A DNA stretch of 64,000 bases from Dichetophora obliterata. Lineage: Eukaryota; Arthropoda; Insecta; Diptera; Sciomyzidae. Under the pieces are notes generated by a model. It saw only the letters and a list, made by a program, of their open reading frames with translations, made no database searches and was not told the DNA's origin. This document shows positions 22,840-34,900 of the stretch, piece by piece; the stretch's first letter is position 1, and each line of letters starts with the position of its first letter. The stretch covers positions 83,506,339-83,570,338 of the forward strand of contig OY986436.1 in the NCBI GenBank assembly GCA_963920525.1, given 5' to 3'. A program made the position numbers and the translations under genes.

Positions 22840-23110
22840 AATATATTTTATACTTGCCAGCAATGACAGCGTCGGTGAAGCGACTTTTTTCTGCAATGAA
22901 CAAATCTTGGACTAATGAGAAAACACGGTTGCAAATCGATAAGTTAAAAGCAATTTGTAAGGTAGAATGAAATTTGCCGTCAAAATATGTAGAAAACAAG
23001 CGAGAAGTGCGTTGAACTTTACAATTTTTTAAAAACGAGCCCATAATTGTTTCGATCAATCGCTGCAAAAGATAAATATCTGGATAAAAAGGTCGAAAAC
23101 ATCGGAGACG
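22840..23110 (+). pseudogene. hAT transposase C-terminal dimerisation domain remnant
   Basis: The translation LPAMTASVKRLFSAMNKSWT followed by NEKTRLQIDKLKAICKV matches the conserved hAT C-terminal block (P.S.AS.ER.FS.M...WT..R.RL....L.A). The usual Glu-Arg of the motif is Lys-Arg here. A stop follows at about 22968 and only scraps continue to 23110. No terminal repeats could be matched to it, so it is an isolated 3' fragment. Confidence 0.7.
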
Positions 23111-24105
23111 ATTCAGATGTAATTGCCTGTGATGATATTGATAATGACAATGAATGATTGTATATTAATAGAAATTTATATTCACTTTTAAATTATCCAT
23201 CAATGAATAAATTTCTTAACATTTATAAAAAAAATAATAAAAATGTATCCCTTATTTGTCTCTTTTTGTATTTAAGATGTCCCTTAAAATTCAATGCATT
23301 GCAGTGTTTTGCGTCGTTTTAAAATATATTTATTGGCAGGATCCCCATGTAGTCTTTTACTTTACAGGATCTGGCAGGATCTTTATGTAGTGTTGGATGC
23401 GATCATTGATTTTTTATGCGGCTTACTTGGTTTACGCGGCTTACGCGTTTTTAAAAAATACATTTTCGTTTTTTATGGCACCGCTTTAAAACGCTGTTGG
23501 CTAGTTTTTACAAAAAAAAAAAGTTTCATTAGTGCCGCCACTCTAAAGTGCAGTCAGGCTCTTGGAAAATTAAAAAGGAAGTTCAAGACTTAATTATATA
23601 TTTTCCAAATTTGCACGGCTAATAAACCAAAATAACGGGATCTTAGACTTCAGAAACAAATATACACAAAATAAATATATGTCTTCGTTAAATAAAAACT
23701 TAAATAGTTAGAGTGGCATTATTTTATGTGAAGATAAAGTTCAACAGCATTAATTTATGCAATCGTTAAGGGAACTGACATTATTGTTTTGAAAATAATA
23801 AGTGCGTAAGTCAATGAGATATAATTTTATGTACAATGCAAATAATAATTATGTGCTTGTTTGTTCTAAATTAACAACTTGTAACAAAAATATGTTTAGG
23901 CTATGTTCATAGGAATATTTAGATTGTAGTGAAACTATTAAAAGTGTTAAATGTTTATTTGAAAGAAATAAATGTGTTTAGGTTGTGGTTATACAAATGT
24001 TTAGTTTAGAGTTCACTACAGTATTATCCCTTTTTTTTTGTCCAACAATAGATACGAGCATAACACAAGATCCAACAAATTGATTTATTTTGATAGATAC
24101 ATAAT
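23111..24105. other. AT-rich stretch, no gene seen
   Basis: A plus-strand frame of about 99 codons at 23294-23593 has no recognisable domain. Short GGATC-containing and GCGGCTTAC repeats occur near 23340-23450. Nothing else is supported. Confidence 0.35.
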
Positions 24106-24109
24106 TTAA

Positions 24110-24705
24110 CACTTCTGGTACCTTAAGGTCATTTCGTGACTATTTGGATTCCGTTTCATGATATCCTGCATTAGGGGATTTTCCCTTCGAAAAAGTTTTA
24201 AAAGAAGCTTTTGGTTGTATCAAATAAGTAGCAACGCCATAACTTACGTGTGTGAGCTTTATGGTCATTCAGTGACCATCAGCTGTTTTTTGATCAATTG
24301 TGAATTCGTGCTTATTTAAATAATTTTTTATGTGAATTTTTCTCAAAATGCAAAGAAATTTTAATTCAGTATTTTTTTTTTAATTGTTAATGCTACTTTT
24401 GATTTATTTTGAGTTTTTAATGAAAGCTTAAAATTAATCAATAAGAAGTTTAAATTCAGTATATTTTTTTAATTCGTAATGCAAAGAAATTTAAATTCAG
24501 TAAGTATTTCTTTTTTAAATTCTTAATGCTACTTATCTTTTATTTTGAGTTTAAAAAAGGTTAAAATTAATCAAAACCCATTAAAATTTAAAAAATTAAT
24601 AATAAAAGTTTTGCTCTTATATAAAATGTAACTATAAAAGAACAGTCTTGTTCATTTTGTGACCTTAATATCACAAGTGTGACTTTTTTTAAGGTAACAG
24701 AAGTG
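24110..24705. mobile_element. TTAA-flanked MITE (piggyBac-like)
   Basis: A 596-base element begins CACTTCTGGTACCTTAA and ends, reversed, CACTTCTGTTACCTTAA: a 17-base inverted repeat with one mismatch. TTAA flanks both ends (24106-24109 and 24706-24709). Subterminal motifs GGTCATTTCGTGAC, GGTCATTCAGTGACC and TTTTGTGACC repeat inside both halves and may be transposase-binding sites. TTAA duplication indicates piggyBac or, less likely, Kolobok. There is no coding capacity. Confidence 0.75.
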
Positions 24706-24709
24706 TTAA

Positions 24710-25995
24710 CAAATTATCAACACCTACTAAAGAGATTTTGTTCATTTCCTATTATATATCGAATCCATGAGTTAAAGTTTCTTTGTGCAATTCAATTGTT
24801 ACATATAAAAATACGTTTTTTTCAAAACTGTAAAGTTGATTACTTAAATTTTTTTTTTAGCATATCAAATAATTTAAATAACTTGTTTTAACAATAAGCC
24901 GTTTTAACAATAATAGCAATTCAGGGACCGTAACGGTTATACTTTTTTTCGAAAAAGTCAACATATAGTCAACATATAAAAGTAAAAATTTTATTAGTAT
25001 TTTTTGGATAAAAAATATAAATTTAAATTTGACTTTTTTATCAAAAATAAAATTTAAAATGTGACTTTTATTTTTCGACAAAAAATAATAGTTAAAATTC
25101 ACTTTTATTTTTCCGATTAAAAATAAATATAAAAAAATTTGACAGTGCTATTATTAGTTGACTGCAAGCCGATGATAAAAATGGCAATTAAAATTTTACT
25201 ATTACTTTTGAGCGAAAAACAAAAGTAAATTTTTACTGAAAAAATTCAAATTTTAATTTTTATTAATGATCAAAAAAATATAAGTCAAATTTTAACTTTT
25301 ACTTTTGATGAAAAAAATAAAAGACAAATTTTTACCTTTGATCGAGAAAAAGTCAAATTAACATTTAATTTTGATCGAAACAAAATCGGTAAAAAATAAA
25401 ACAATTATTTATTTAATTTTTTTTTAAAATCAGAAAAATAATATCATTAAAATTAATTATTCTTTACCTAACAAGCATCAGTTTGCTATATTCAAATATC
25501 GTATGGACTAATTCCTTGCATCTGACTTTTTGAATTTCGGAAATAACTTTTATTTTGCAATTATAATATCAAAAGTCTGAAAATGCTCGCATAGTTTTTA
25601 TGATTGAAAATACATTTTTGAGAAGGATTTAATGAAAATTAGGTGCACATAATTTTATGAAAACTTACGCCCTTAAAAAAGTTATTGATTTTTTTAGAAT
25701 ATCTTCTAGTCGAAGCAATCCAATCTAATCTAAATTTTAAAGGTATAACTTTAATGATTTTAAGTTCGATTTGTTCCATTAAATATCTAGCTAAGTTTTA
25801 ACAACTAAGAACCTAAGTTCACAATTATGTTCTTGTGTAAGAAAACAATAGGGTAAATGGCTGTTCCTATTTTATGGCTGTTAGGGTGGTCTAAAAATTG
25901 TAAAATAGAAAACTTTAAAGTGTCCTTCGCTTTTTTTGTGATCCTATTGACGAATTAAGTAATCTACTAAAAAAAAACTAGAAAGGAATCGTCTT
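24710..25995. repeat. Low-complexity AT-rich tract
   Basis: From about 24950 to 25400, variants of AAAAATAAAAGTCAAATTTT and its complement recur many times with irregular spacing, forming a degenerate AT-rich repeat. Flanking sequence to 25995 shows no gene. Confidence 0.45.
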
Positions 25996-25999
25996 CTGC

Positions 26000-26320
26000 T
26001 AGACCGAAGTTAAAATACCCCCACGGCCGTATTTTATTTCATTCGAAGTGTTTAATGTTGGATTATTTTGTTGACGTCACTTTTATAGGGCGTGGTTTTT
26101 ATCCCAATATTTCACATTTGAAACTCAGAGTTCTTTTTATTTATTAAAGCTTAAGTGCTCAATATTAAGTTTAAACATTAATTTTTTTTGGAATTTATTA
26201 AGGTTTTACCATCATGATGACGTCACTTTGTGTGTGAAGTGGGCGGAATTTTCAGTTTTTTTACCAAAATTCCAAACAACGAGTGTATCGTTGAGATTTG
26301 AAGCCACTGAACTAATTTTT
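26000..26320 (+). repeat. Dispersed repeat, copy 2 (pairs with 19905-20165)
   Basis: The segment shares TATAGGGCGTGGTTTTTATC, the flanking GACCGAAG and ATTCGAAG motifs, and the distal AAAATTCCAAACAACGAGTG with the copy at 19905. This copy has an extra GACGTCAC-containing piece near 26075 and 26215 that the first lacks. Confidence 0.6.
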
Positions 26321-26503
26321 CATTCGATTTTTACAAATTTCATTCTTAAAGTGCATATTATGTTGAAAAACTCGAAATTAGCTGCAAGCGACTACTAGTG
26401 CAAGTGCAAGTTTCTCGCTGCAATTGCAGTTTTATATAATAATTATTTCTATATAATTATAAGATATTATAATTTAATTAATTATATAACTTTTAATTAT
26501 ATA

Positions 26504-27845
26504 CAGCTCCATGCAACTAATTAGAGACACTATGTAAACGTATAAACTTTAGGAAAATTCGTTATTTTGTTTACGAAAAACACTGAGTCTAATTTAAATT
26601 AAATAGGTCATTACTTTTATGTTGAAGCCTGTTTTTTAATTATTCAACAGTATTTTTTAAAATCTGGAAAAAAAAATCAAAGATACACAATGAAATAAGT
26701 CGTGCAAATAATTAAAGGCACTTGAGTTTTTAGTATTTTATATAGTATATTATTATTTTGTCAATATTTCGTAGCATACACTCCACTTAATTTTCACAAA
26801 CACTGTTTTTCAAACCTTTTATTGTTTCATCGTACAGCTTACCAAAGTTCCTATCTTGAGCAAGCTCACTTATTTTTTTACAACTCGCTATAAGTTCTCA
26901 ATTGGATTGAGATCAGGACTGCAAAAATGGCAAGTACAAAACAGTAACTTGATTGTCGGAAAACCATTGCTTGACCATCCAAACGTTGTGCTTCAGGTCA
27001 TTGTCCTGCTGAAATATGCAAGTTACGGGCATATTTTCATCCGTTTAAGGCAGCATCACATTGTCCAGAATTTCAATATATTGGAACCGGTTCATAAGAC
27101 CCTCAATTTTTTGCAATGGGCCGACATCACGCCATCATAGCACCCTAAAGCATAATGCTTCCTCCTCCATGCTTCAGTGTAGCTTGGGTGTATTTTGGGT
27201 CGAACTTTTTTGACCTTAGGCGGCGGACATATTTTGTCCATCGGGTGACTCTCTATTTATTTTAGATTCGTCTGAAAATATACTATCTTCCTCTCTTTTG
27301 TTCTCCAATGACGATACTTTTTAGCGAACTCAAGTCTCTTCTTACAGTTGTGTTCATAGAGGCTTCTTCTAAGAAATCTTACCAAAAAGTTCAGCTTCGC
27401 GCAAACGTCTCTTAAGAGTGTCTACGGATGGTGCTGCTTCATTTTCGCCATAGATAGCCACTCCTTCGTTTATAGCTTTATACGGATTTTTTTTAGATTA
27501 CCGGACAATGAGAGTATCTTCTCGAGTAGTAGTAATGCGGCTTCTTTGTTTGCGTTGCTCCTTTGCTGTAGTCGATTTTTTTTAAATACTGATGAGCATT
27601 ACCTACCATGGCTTTAGAAACATTTAAGGCAGCTGCGACTTGAAGACATGATCTTCCATCTTGGTGCATCTAAAAAATGATAATTCAGATCCTGACGTCA
27701 CAAGATTTATTTTTGCGCATTGTAAACTACCAAAAATAACTCTTACAATAACTTATAACTATAAATGTATATAAAATAACCTATTTTATTTTAAAAGATT
27801 ATTAAGAATTTTGTTTTGTTACTGTCCCTAATTTGTTGCTCGAGC
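26504..27845 (-). mobile_element. Tc1-like transposon, minus orientation
   Basis: TA-flanked ends at about 26502 and 27846 carry diverged inverted repeats: CAGCTCCATGCAACTAATTA, and reversed GCTCGAGCAACAAATTAGGG, both followed by GACA. The arms are only about 30 bases. The interior, read from the right, is a Tc1-type transposase. The length of 1342 bases is normal for a short-arm Tc1 element. Confidence 0.75.
26850..27670 (-). pseudogene. Tc1-type transposase, heavily decayed
   Basis: Reading the minus strand from 27670, LQVAAALNVSKAMVGNAHQY gives the helix-turn-helix. Then come RVTRWTKYVRR, LKHGGGSIML, QQDNDLKHNVWMVKQWFS with the second catalytic Asp, and DLNPIENL with the catalytic Glu near 26895. 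Many stops and frame shifts separate these blocks. Their order is that of a DD34E-type Tc1 transposase. Confidence 0.75.
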
Positions 27846-28197
27846 TACTTTTAAAAAAATTTCAAATGGCTTCACTGCCAAAGAATAACGGTAAAAAATA
27901 TGATGCCTATGTGGTGTTTTCGAAAGAACCAGAGTTGCATTTTCTAAAAGGTATTGCTACTTCGAACTTTGTTGCGTTTTAAAACCTGTATGCATTGCTG
28001 TACATATCAAAAACCACTGTCCCTAATTAGTTTAGCTTCACTTCCATTTTAGTTTGCAATCATAAAAAAGTTAATCGTGTTGCTTATTGTTGAAATAGTA
28101 GATATCCCGAAAAATCCCAAGAATATTCCCAAACGCACAACAAAGCCAACACTTTAATCGCTCTATTTAACGTTTACTGCCCGCAAGTGCCAAAATC
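27846..28197. other. Spacer with a 38-codon ORF
   Basis: A small plus-strand frame at 27866-27982 reads MASLPKNNGKKYDAYVVFS and continues for 19 more codons. The KYDAYVVFS part recalls the first box of TIR (Toll/interleukin) domains. It is too short, and has no supporting exon, to call a gene. The rest of the interval is featureless. Confidence 0.25.
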
Positions 28198-29787
28198 CAC
28201 TGTCTCTGAAATTTCGTAGACAGTAGCGCTGATAGCACAGTGTGTAATTTTTTAAGTCATGGCAAAATAACCATATGCGGACATCACTACGTGATAAAAG
28301 ACCAAAAAAAAAACCCCGTCTCCCAGTTTTGCCCAAAGTCCTCCAGGTTTTTTTTATGGGCCCCCAAAGATGTGGGGCCTCGGTGTAATTTTTGCAAAAA
28401 AATGATAATTTTCTCAAGCTCATATCTTGTAAACCGTTCGGATTTTTAATTTACTTTTTGAGGCAAAGTTGTAGCTCTTGTCATAAAAAATAAAAATTGT
28501 GAACATATAAAATCAAAAAAACTTCATCTTCAACAATTTCCCGAAAATTTTTTAATTTAAGTTGTTTTTTCTTTACTTCAACATTGAGATACTATAAAGC
28601 CTTCTCCCGTAAGTGAAAAGGCATGTTGCAGGATTCATTGTTATACTATTACTGATTTTATTAATCTTAGTTCTTAGGTGGTATGGGTTGACATTTAGAG
28701 TTAGGGTTGTAACAAAGAGTTGTAGCATAGATATTTAGTAATAATGATTCAGTTTTGTAGAGATTAGTAGTCTCAGCAGGGACTGCACTACAATACTATG
28801 CTATCTATTACAAAAATTATAAAAAAAATATTCGTATTATGTTTATAATGTTGATGGCCCTGGACTTGTAAATCGCACTCTCTTAAGTTGTGGATCCAAA
28901 TCGTCGTCCGAATCGTCCGAATCTGACTCTGATTCAGAACTTATAGTGTCCACAGGCACTTTACTTCCAGACTGCCCTCCATCATCAGCTTTTTCTTCTT
29001 CAGATACTTCATTAACATCATACAGGGTGATCTTGTGATTCCACCAACATACCTGAAATGAATAAAGAAAGAAATCAAAAAAGGAATGCAAAACAATGCA
29101 TCAATAAAATTGATATTACCTCTGCAAGCAATGCGTCGAGTTTTTTGCCTTTTTACCGTTTTTCCACATATTTATATACAGATTTATTGCGTTTTCAAAG
29201 GTCTTCTCAACGATTCCCATCTCAACCAGATCGGATAAGAAATGTGTGAGATATAAGCGATTATACACTCAAGCTATAAAGGCCTATATCTCAAGAAGTT
29301 GGATCGGCCTCCTTAACTTTGGGGTTTTAATCAGCGCTGTAAGCCCTACCAGACCAAAGAAAATTGGCGCATTTTTCATAAAGTAAATTTGTTCGTAAAA
29401 GCGGAAAATAAAAGAAACGCTTTTTGGGCCATTTTTCGCTCATTTTTTAAAGTTTTTTGCGATTTTGACCTTGAATATGAATTTTTTTGATTTTATATGT
29501 TCACAATTTTTGTTCTTAATGACAAGAGCTACAACTTTGCTTCAGAGAGTATATCAAAATTCCGAACGGTTTGCAAGATATGAGCTTGAGACAATGATAA
29601 TTTTTTTGCAAAAATGACACCGAGGCCCCACATCTTTGGGAGCCCATAAAAAAAACCTGGAGGACTTTGGGCAAAACTGGGAGACAGGGGTCTTTTTTTT
29701 TGTCTTTTATCACATAGTGGTATCCGTATATGGTTATTTGTTTTGTGTTGCACTGTGTAGTAAACAGAGAGTGAACCGCGGACAGTG
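28198..29787 (-). mobile_element. Second CAC...GTG DNA transposon with ~340-base arms
   Basis: The ends CACTGTC and GACAGTG are flanked by AATC on both sides (28194-28197 and 29788-29791), a 4-base target duplication. The arms are inverted for about 340 bases: the outermost 50 are diverged, while the inner part (GATGTGGGGCC, AAACCTGGAGGACTTTGGGC and neighbours) is nearly identical. This matches the Chapaev pattern also seen at 20932-22593, though the arm sequences are unrelated. The centre keeps the 3' exons of a minus-strand gene. Confidence 0.75.
28843..29250 (-). pseudogene. 3' exons of a transposase-like gene with acidic tail
   Basis: On the minus strand, a frame ending GKKLDALLAE joins across a GT...AG intron (29053-29119, 67 bases) to VCWWNHKITLYDVNEVSEEE. 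It runs on into a Ser/Asp/Glu-rich stretch (SESESDSDDSDDDLDPQ) and ends KRVRFTSPGPSTL at 28843. The last exon is open and well behaved; upstream of KGKK an in-frame TAA shows decay. It sits in the middle of the 28198-29787 inverted-repeat element, so it is probably the C-terminus of that element's transposase. I do not recognise the fold from this piece alone. Confidence 0.5.
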
Positions 29788-29791
29788 AATC

Positions 29792-30658
29792 AAATGTGAA
29801 TAGTTAGTAAAAATGTTTAAATGCATTGAGTTTTTCGAACTAGTACTGTCCCGTGTAGACGCTATGTAAGATAATTTGCTGCTTTTTTTGCGGTTTGGAC
29901 AAAAATATTTTCATAGAATTCTTCAATATTAGTATCTAGGAAGAAAGAATCCAATTTGAGAACTTAAAAAAATATGGGACGCTGGACCAACAAAATCTTG
30001 TGAGCTCTTGTCTCTAATATTGGTTTTCGCATGATATCTGGTTGATCTTCTTTTTTCTTATAGTTTTTCTACGATTTTCCGATTAGTTTCTAAAGACACT
30101 ATGTCTGAAAATAGTTCGAAAAGAACGCAAAATTTAGCGTTTCTTTATATCTCTTTAAGTCTTTGATAAAGCTCAAATCATTAAATGGTTCATCACAAAG
30201 AATCGGGCAACTTATCCAGTATTTAGCGTAAATTAAAGCAATAAGCTAAACTCAAGGCAAGGGCAGCCTCCCTTTTTGGAAGTTTAAATTATTTTTGAGA
30301 GATAAATATTTTTTTTAAAGACGTATATTAGTTTTGACATTCAACAAGCATGGTGGAATGCACCCGGATACCACTTGTAGGAACTCCGCAAGGAAAATAT
30401 ATGTCAACTGTAAAATTTCTCCGTAATCATCTTACGGAAGATTATAGCTGTCAACTAATGTTTTCGTAATAAAGTTGATAGATTGATTTATTCTTTAAAA
30501 CAGGAGTTGAATATCTAATCTGTTATTCATACAAACTTCGTATTCTTTTTGTTTTATATTTAACCAGTTGTCGCGATATTATTTGAATAAAACCGTACTC
30601 GAAGCAGTTGTTGGACCAAATAATGCCTTAAATACATATCACTACAAATAACTTTAAA
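29792..30658. other. No gene seen
   Basis: AT-rich spacer between the AATC-flanked element and the mariner element. No motif is recognised. Confidence 0.4.
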
Positions 30659-30660
30659 TA

Positions 30661-31933
30661 AAGGGTGTTTTTTATAGAGTGATGCAAGTTTAAATCATAA
30701 TAAAACATAGTAATATACTTTTAATATCAATAAAACGAAATTTATTTGATAGAAAATTTTATGGCATTAATGCTTAAATATAAATTTGACTATGTAGCCG
30801 CCACAACTGGCGCGTACAAGGCGCAATCTGGAACACCAATTTTCACAAACTTTTCGCAGCATTTGCGGCCGTATCTCACCTATAACTCTTCGAGTGTTGA
30901 TTTCCAGGTGTTCAATTGTTTGTGGTTTATCGACGTAGACAAGTGACTTTACATAACCCCAAAGAAAATAATCCAATGGGGTTAAATCACACGATCTTGG
31001 GGGCCAATTAATTGGGCCATTTCGTGAAATTATTTTTTCGTCAAAAATTTCCTTGAGTAAATCAATTGAAGAGCCCGCTGTTTGGCATGTGGCTCCGTCC
31101 TGTTAATACCACATATCAGAAAGATTAATGCCAGCTAATTGAGGTACGAAAAAACTTCGAATCATGTTCCAATACCGTTCACCATTGACAATAACATTCT
31201 GACCATAATCGTTTTTGAAGACATATGGGCCAATGACTCCGCCAGCCCATAAAGCGCACCAAACAGTAATTTTCTGTGGATGTAATGGTGTTTCGACAAA
31301 AGCTTGTGGATTCTCCTCACTCCAAATACGACAATTCTGTTTATTTACGTACCCATTCAACCAAAAATGGGCTTCATCGGAAAATAAAATTTTCCATGGA
31401 AATTCAAAATCAATATCAATTTGTGCTTCAGCCCATTCGCCGAATCGATAGCACATACGATGGTCCTTTGGCTTTAATTCCTGCACAAGTTGAATCTTGA
31501 AAGGTTTTAAGCCAAGATCTTTTCGTAAAATCTTCCATAAAGTTAAAGGACACAACCCCAGTTGCTGAGAACGGCGACGAATTGATTGATTAGGATCATC
31601 TTCAATGCTTTCCTGTACAGCGGCTACAGATTCTTCAGTGCACACTGTTCGGCGTCTCACGGGATGCACATTATCAGTAACAGTCGAATTAGCAGCTCTG
31701 AATGACGATTATGTACGCCACAAAATGGACGAAGTGCACGATAAGTTAGACGAACAGAACCATTATTTTGAATAAAAATTTCCACAATTTTCACGCGTTG
31801 CTCTGGTGTAAGTCGATCCATAACAAAATGTCAAAGCAAATTTAACAAAAAACAACTATCAGCTGTTAAATGGGTGGTCAAATAAAGCAGTGCTGTCAAC
31901 TCAAAGTTGTATCACTTTATAAAAAATACCCTT
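30661..31933 (-). mobile_element. Mariner element of the DD41D (rosa-like) type
   Basis: The ends AAGGGTGTTTTTTATAGAGT and, reversed, AAGGGTATTTTTTATAAAGT are inverted repeats of about 30 bases. TA lies outside each (30659-30660 and 31934-31935). At 1273 bases the element has standard mariner size. Its only gene is the minus-strand transposase, which has one nonsense change and one deletion. It is the best preserved complete element with both ends in the window. Confidence 0.92.
30767..31821 (-). pseudogene. Mariner transposase, DD41D, broken by one nonsense codon
   Basis: The ATG at 31821 starts MDRLTPEQRVKIVEIFIQNN. A frame-breaking deletion near 31670-31700 removes part of the second helix region. 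The frame then runs through RRSQQLGLCPLTLWKILRKD, ILFSDEAHFWLNG with the first catalytic Asp, and WCALWAGGVIGPYVF. At 31101 a TAA stands where relatives have Gln in the (W/Y)QQDGA motif; beyond it the same frame continues with QDGATCQTA, WPPRSCDLTPLDYFLWGYV and the C-terminus at 30767. Between the second and third catalytic Asp there are 41 residues, which defines DD41D, the rosa-type mariners first described from tephritid flies. Confidence 0.9.
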
Positions 31934-31935
31934 TA

Positions 31936-34900
31936 CATGAGCCACACAAACTGGTAGTTAAGTTTTTTTTTCTAAAAGAAGGCTAGCTTCATGTAAATTT
32001 TCTTATTGGCAGCAGTGGTATCAAAAGACATTCCACATATTTTGTTTTCGAGATTCCACTCTGTTATTGTATTTGTTGACCCAACTTGCACTTCTGTTAT
32101 GTTTGCACAAATTTCGATATTGTTGTAATAGTATCTCGAACTTTAGAGTAATACTTCGATTTTCTGATACAGGCAATTTAGCTATACGCCACATTTCACA
32201 AATATCTGATATTATTTATTTAATATCTTCCTTTTTGACAAACTTTTAATGTTATGATCATATGCGTACGCAGGATTTCTTCTAGGGAAGGGCAAAGACA
32301 AAAATGGGTCAAGAATGAGCATAAAGAAAATGTAGCCTATATAATTCTATTTTCTGAGATTTTTTTCTACAAATAACACATAAGAAAATCCAATATATTT
32401 TAAAGATGGGGTAAAAATCTTTCTTGTGTCATGCTCGAAATATTTCCAAATTTAATTTTATATTTTTGTCATGCAATTAATTTAAATAATTTTTTGCAAA
32501 AGCAAATATTCCTAGTTGTTAAGGAAATTAAATAATATGAAGTCTCATTTATTTTTAAATGAAATCGCATTAATTACTTTTGAGCCCCAAGTTTTCAACT
32601 TTTCAAATAAAAATACAAAAATTTGCCAATATTTAACAATATTTTTGTTTTGTTGGAAAACTGAAAAAACAAACAAGATTTTTTGGCCATTTTTTCAACT
32701 TTAGAGGTATAGAACTTCTAAACCAATTGGGAGCGGCCTGAATTTTTTTAGATTTAGATTGAAGAAGTCAAAATCCATCTAATCCGCAAAAATTATAATT
32801 AGAGTTTCGTTATTCTTGAAATTCTTCCCGCATGCTAAGGGAGATATTTTTGACCGGATCTTACACCGCATTGACCAATCCACAACATAATTATTATATG
32901 AATTGAAAAAGTTTTTTTTTTAATTCAAACGTGAATGAAAATTTCAAAATGAATAAATATATTTCTGGGTTGTGGGCTCCATACATTTTCTAAAAATATT
33001 CCAGAACCTCCCTGCAAGGTTTGATTCTGAATTCTGAATTTAATAAAAGCACGTGACTCTTAAAAAACGTGAATTTTAAGAAGTATTTAATGGATGTTTC
33101 AAATCAAGTTTCCTATTTACATTTAAGTAATAAAAAAGCTTTTGGCCATAACATATTCTATTGTTAAATTGTTAAATTATCCCAATTTTTCAAATAGTTT
33201 TAAAAAAAATTAGTCCTTGATTCAAAATTGGCCTACTTATCTTGTTTTCTGCTTGTTTATAAGGACTTTAAAACATAAATTTACTTTTCGTCAAAGCTTA
33301 TATCCGTTACTAAATTAAATGCCCCTTGCTATCTGTTGCTACGAAGAATGATCTTCGACTAAAAAAGGATATCAATTTATAATTTTCAATTATCTCGTAC
33401 GAATAAATTCTTAATTTCTTCCATTACATTCGTAGATTTACTAATGGTTTCGTACTATTTACGAATTAAAAATAATATTAGTAGAAAACATTCATTCGTA
33501 GGTTGACCATACGCATTATTTGTCGAATGTACGAATTATTAGTTGAGTTTAAAAAAAATAAAACCGAAATCGTTCAGCCTGGTTTGTCAAACAGTTACCA
33601 AATAAAACGATAGTGAAGCGCACATAAGTGATAAGTAAAAATTTTCAATTTCCAGAAAAAAATTTTTATTTTTTTAACTGAAATGTATTGAAAATAAGCG
33701 TTTCTGAAAATTTAAAAATGTTCACTTTCACTTTTATGCGCTTAACCATCAATAAGAAAATGTATGATTGCAGGGCCGTATCCTACTGAAAAAGAACTGA
33801 CTTGTAAGCTATAGAACCACGGTTCAAAACTGAATTATTCGTAAATGTAACAAATTTATTCGTACTATATATATTTTTTTATACGAATACGAATTAAATA
33901 ATCGTAATATGTACCAAACTACGTCCATTCTACGAATTCTATTCGTGGCTTAAAATTACGAATAGAATGCGTCGATTTAAAAATGCATGGTTTAGGTCAG
34001 CATTTATAAATAAAATTAACATAAAAAAAGTATTTTTGTAATTTCTTCAAATATATTAACATATACATAATGAACATATCGCCATGTGAAATCAAAAAAG
34101 CCGTAAGTTTCAAACAATTTAAAATCGACTTTTTGATTAATTATCAAAATACAAGTTGCTGCAATATTTAACACTCTTACACTCTTGCGTTTGTTAAATT
34201 AAAGCTCTAAAAGATCCAAGTTGAAGTGCAACTTACAATTTAGAGTCTTTTGCTTTTCCCGTAAAATTTTGTAATTGTTCTTTACAGCTTTACTTATTTA
34301 AAATGAAGATATGTTAAAAGTTTTGCCCCCTCTGCGGACGCTCATGGTTATGATGATAAAAATATACAGGAAAAGCCTCAAGACGGGATGGAAGCACACC
34401 ATCACCGAATATTGCAGTGGGATATCCAATTAAATGCAAAATTGTGGTTCTACTTGTTGCTGCCATCTGCTACAATCATAATTATAACTCAATTTATCTA
34501 ATAAGACACTTAACTTTACACTACTGGTTTATATTTTTAAGATTTCACTAAAAATACTTCTTTCAATCGAATTTTGTTATATGCAGATCAAATAGTCACT
34601 TTTGTATCCATTTTAAGCTATATTTTCCTTATTTTTGGAGACCAAACATTTTGACCACTCCCAATTTTGGTTAAACTTTCAGAATTAAATATACTTATGA
34701 AAAAATACTAATCTGAGTAAAAAATTTAAAGATTTTTATTAAAGTTTTTCCTTTCAACATTCAAATTTGATCAAAATGGAATTGCTTAACTTTTGAAAAA
34801 TCATTCATTAAACTAGGCTAACTCGCTTTTTAAGTTGGAGGTATTTTTGAAAAGACAATAAAAAGTAATTGTTAAAAAACTATAAAAATTTTTACATTAA

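Noticed and set aside
28163..28449. Overlapping 69-86-codon frames on both strands
   Set aside because: They lie wholly within a terminal inverted repeat of the AATC-flanked element and recur at 29516-29753 in the other arm, so they are by-products of the repeat.
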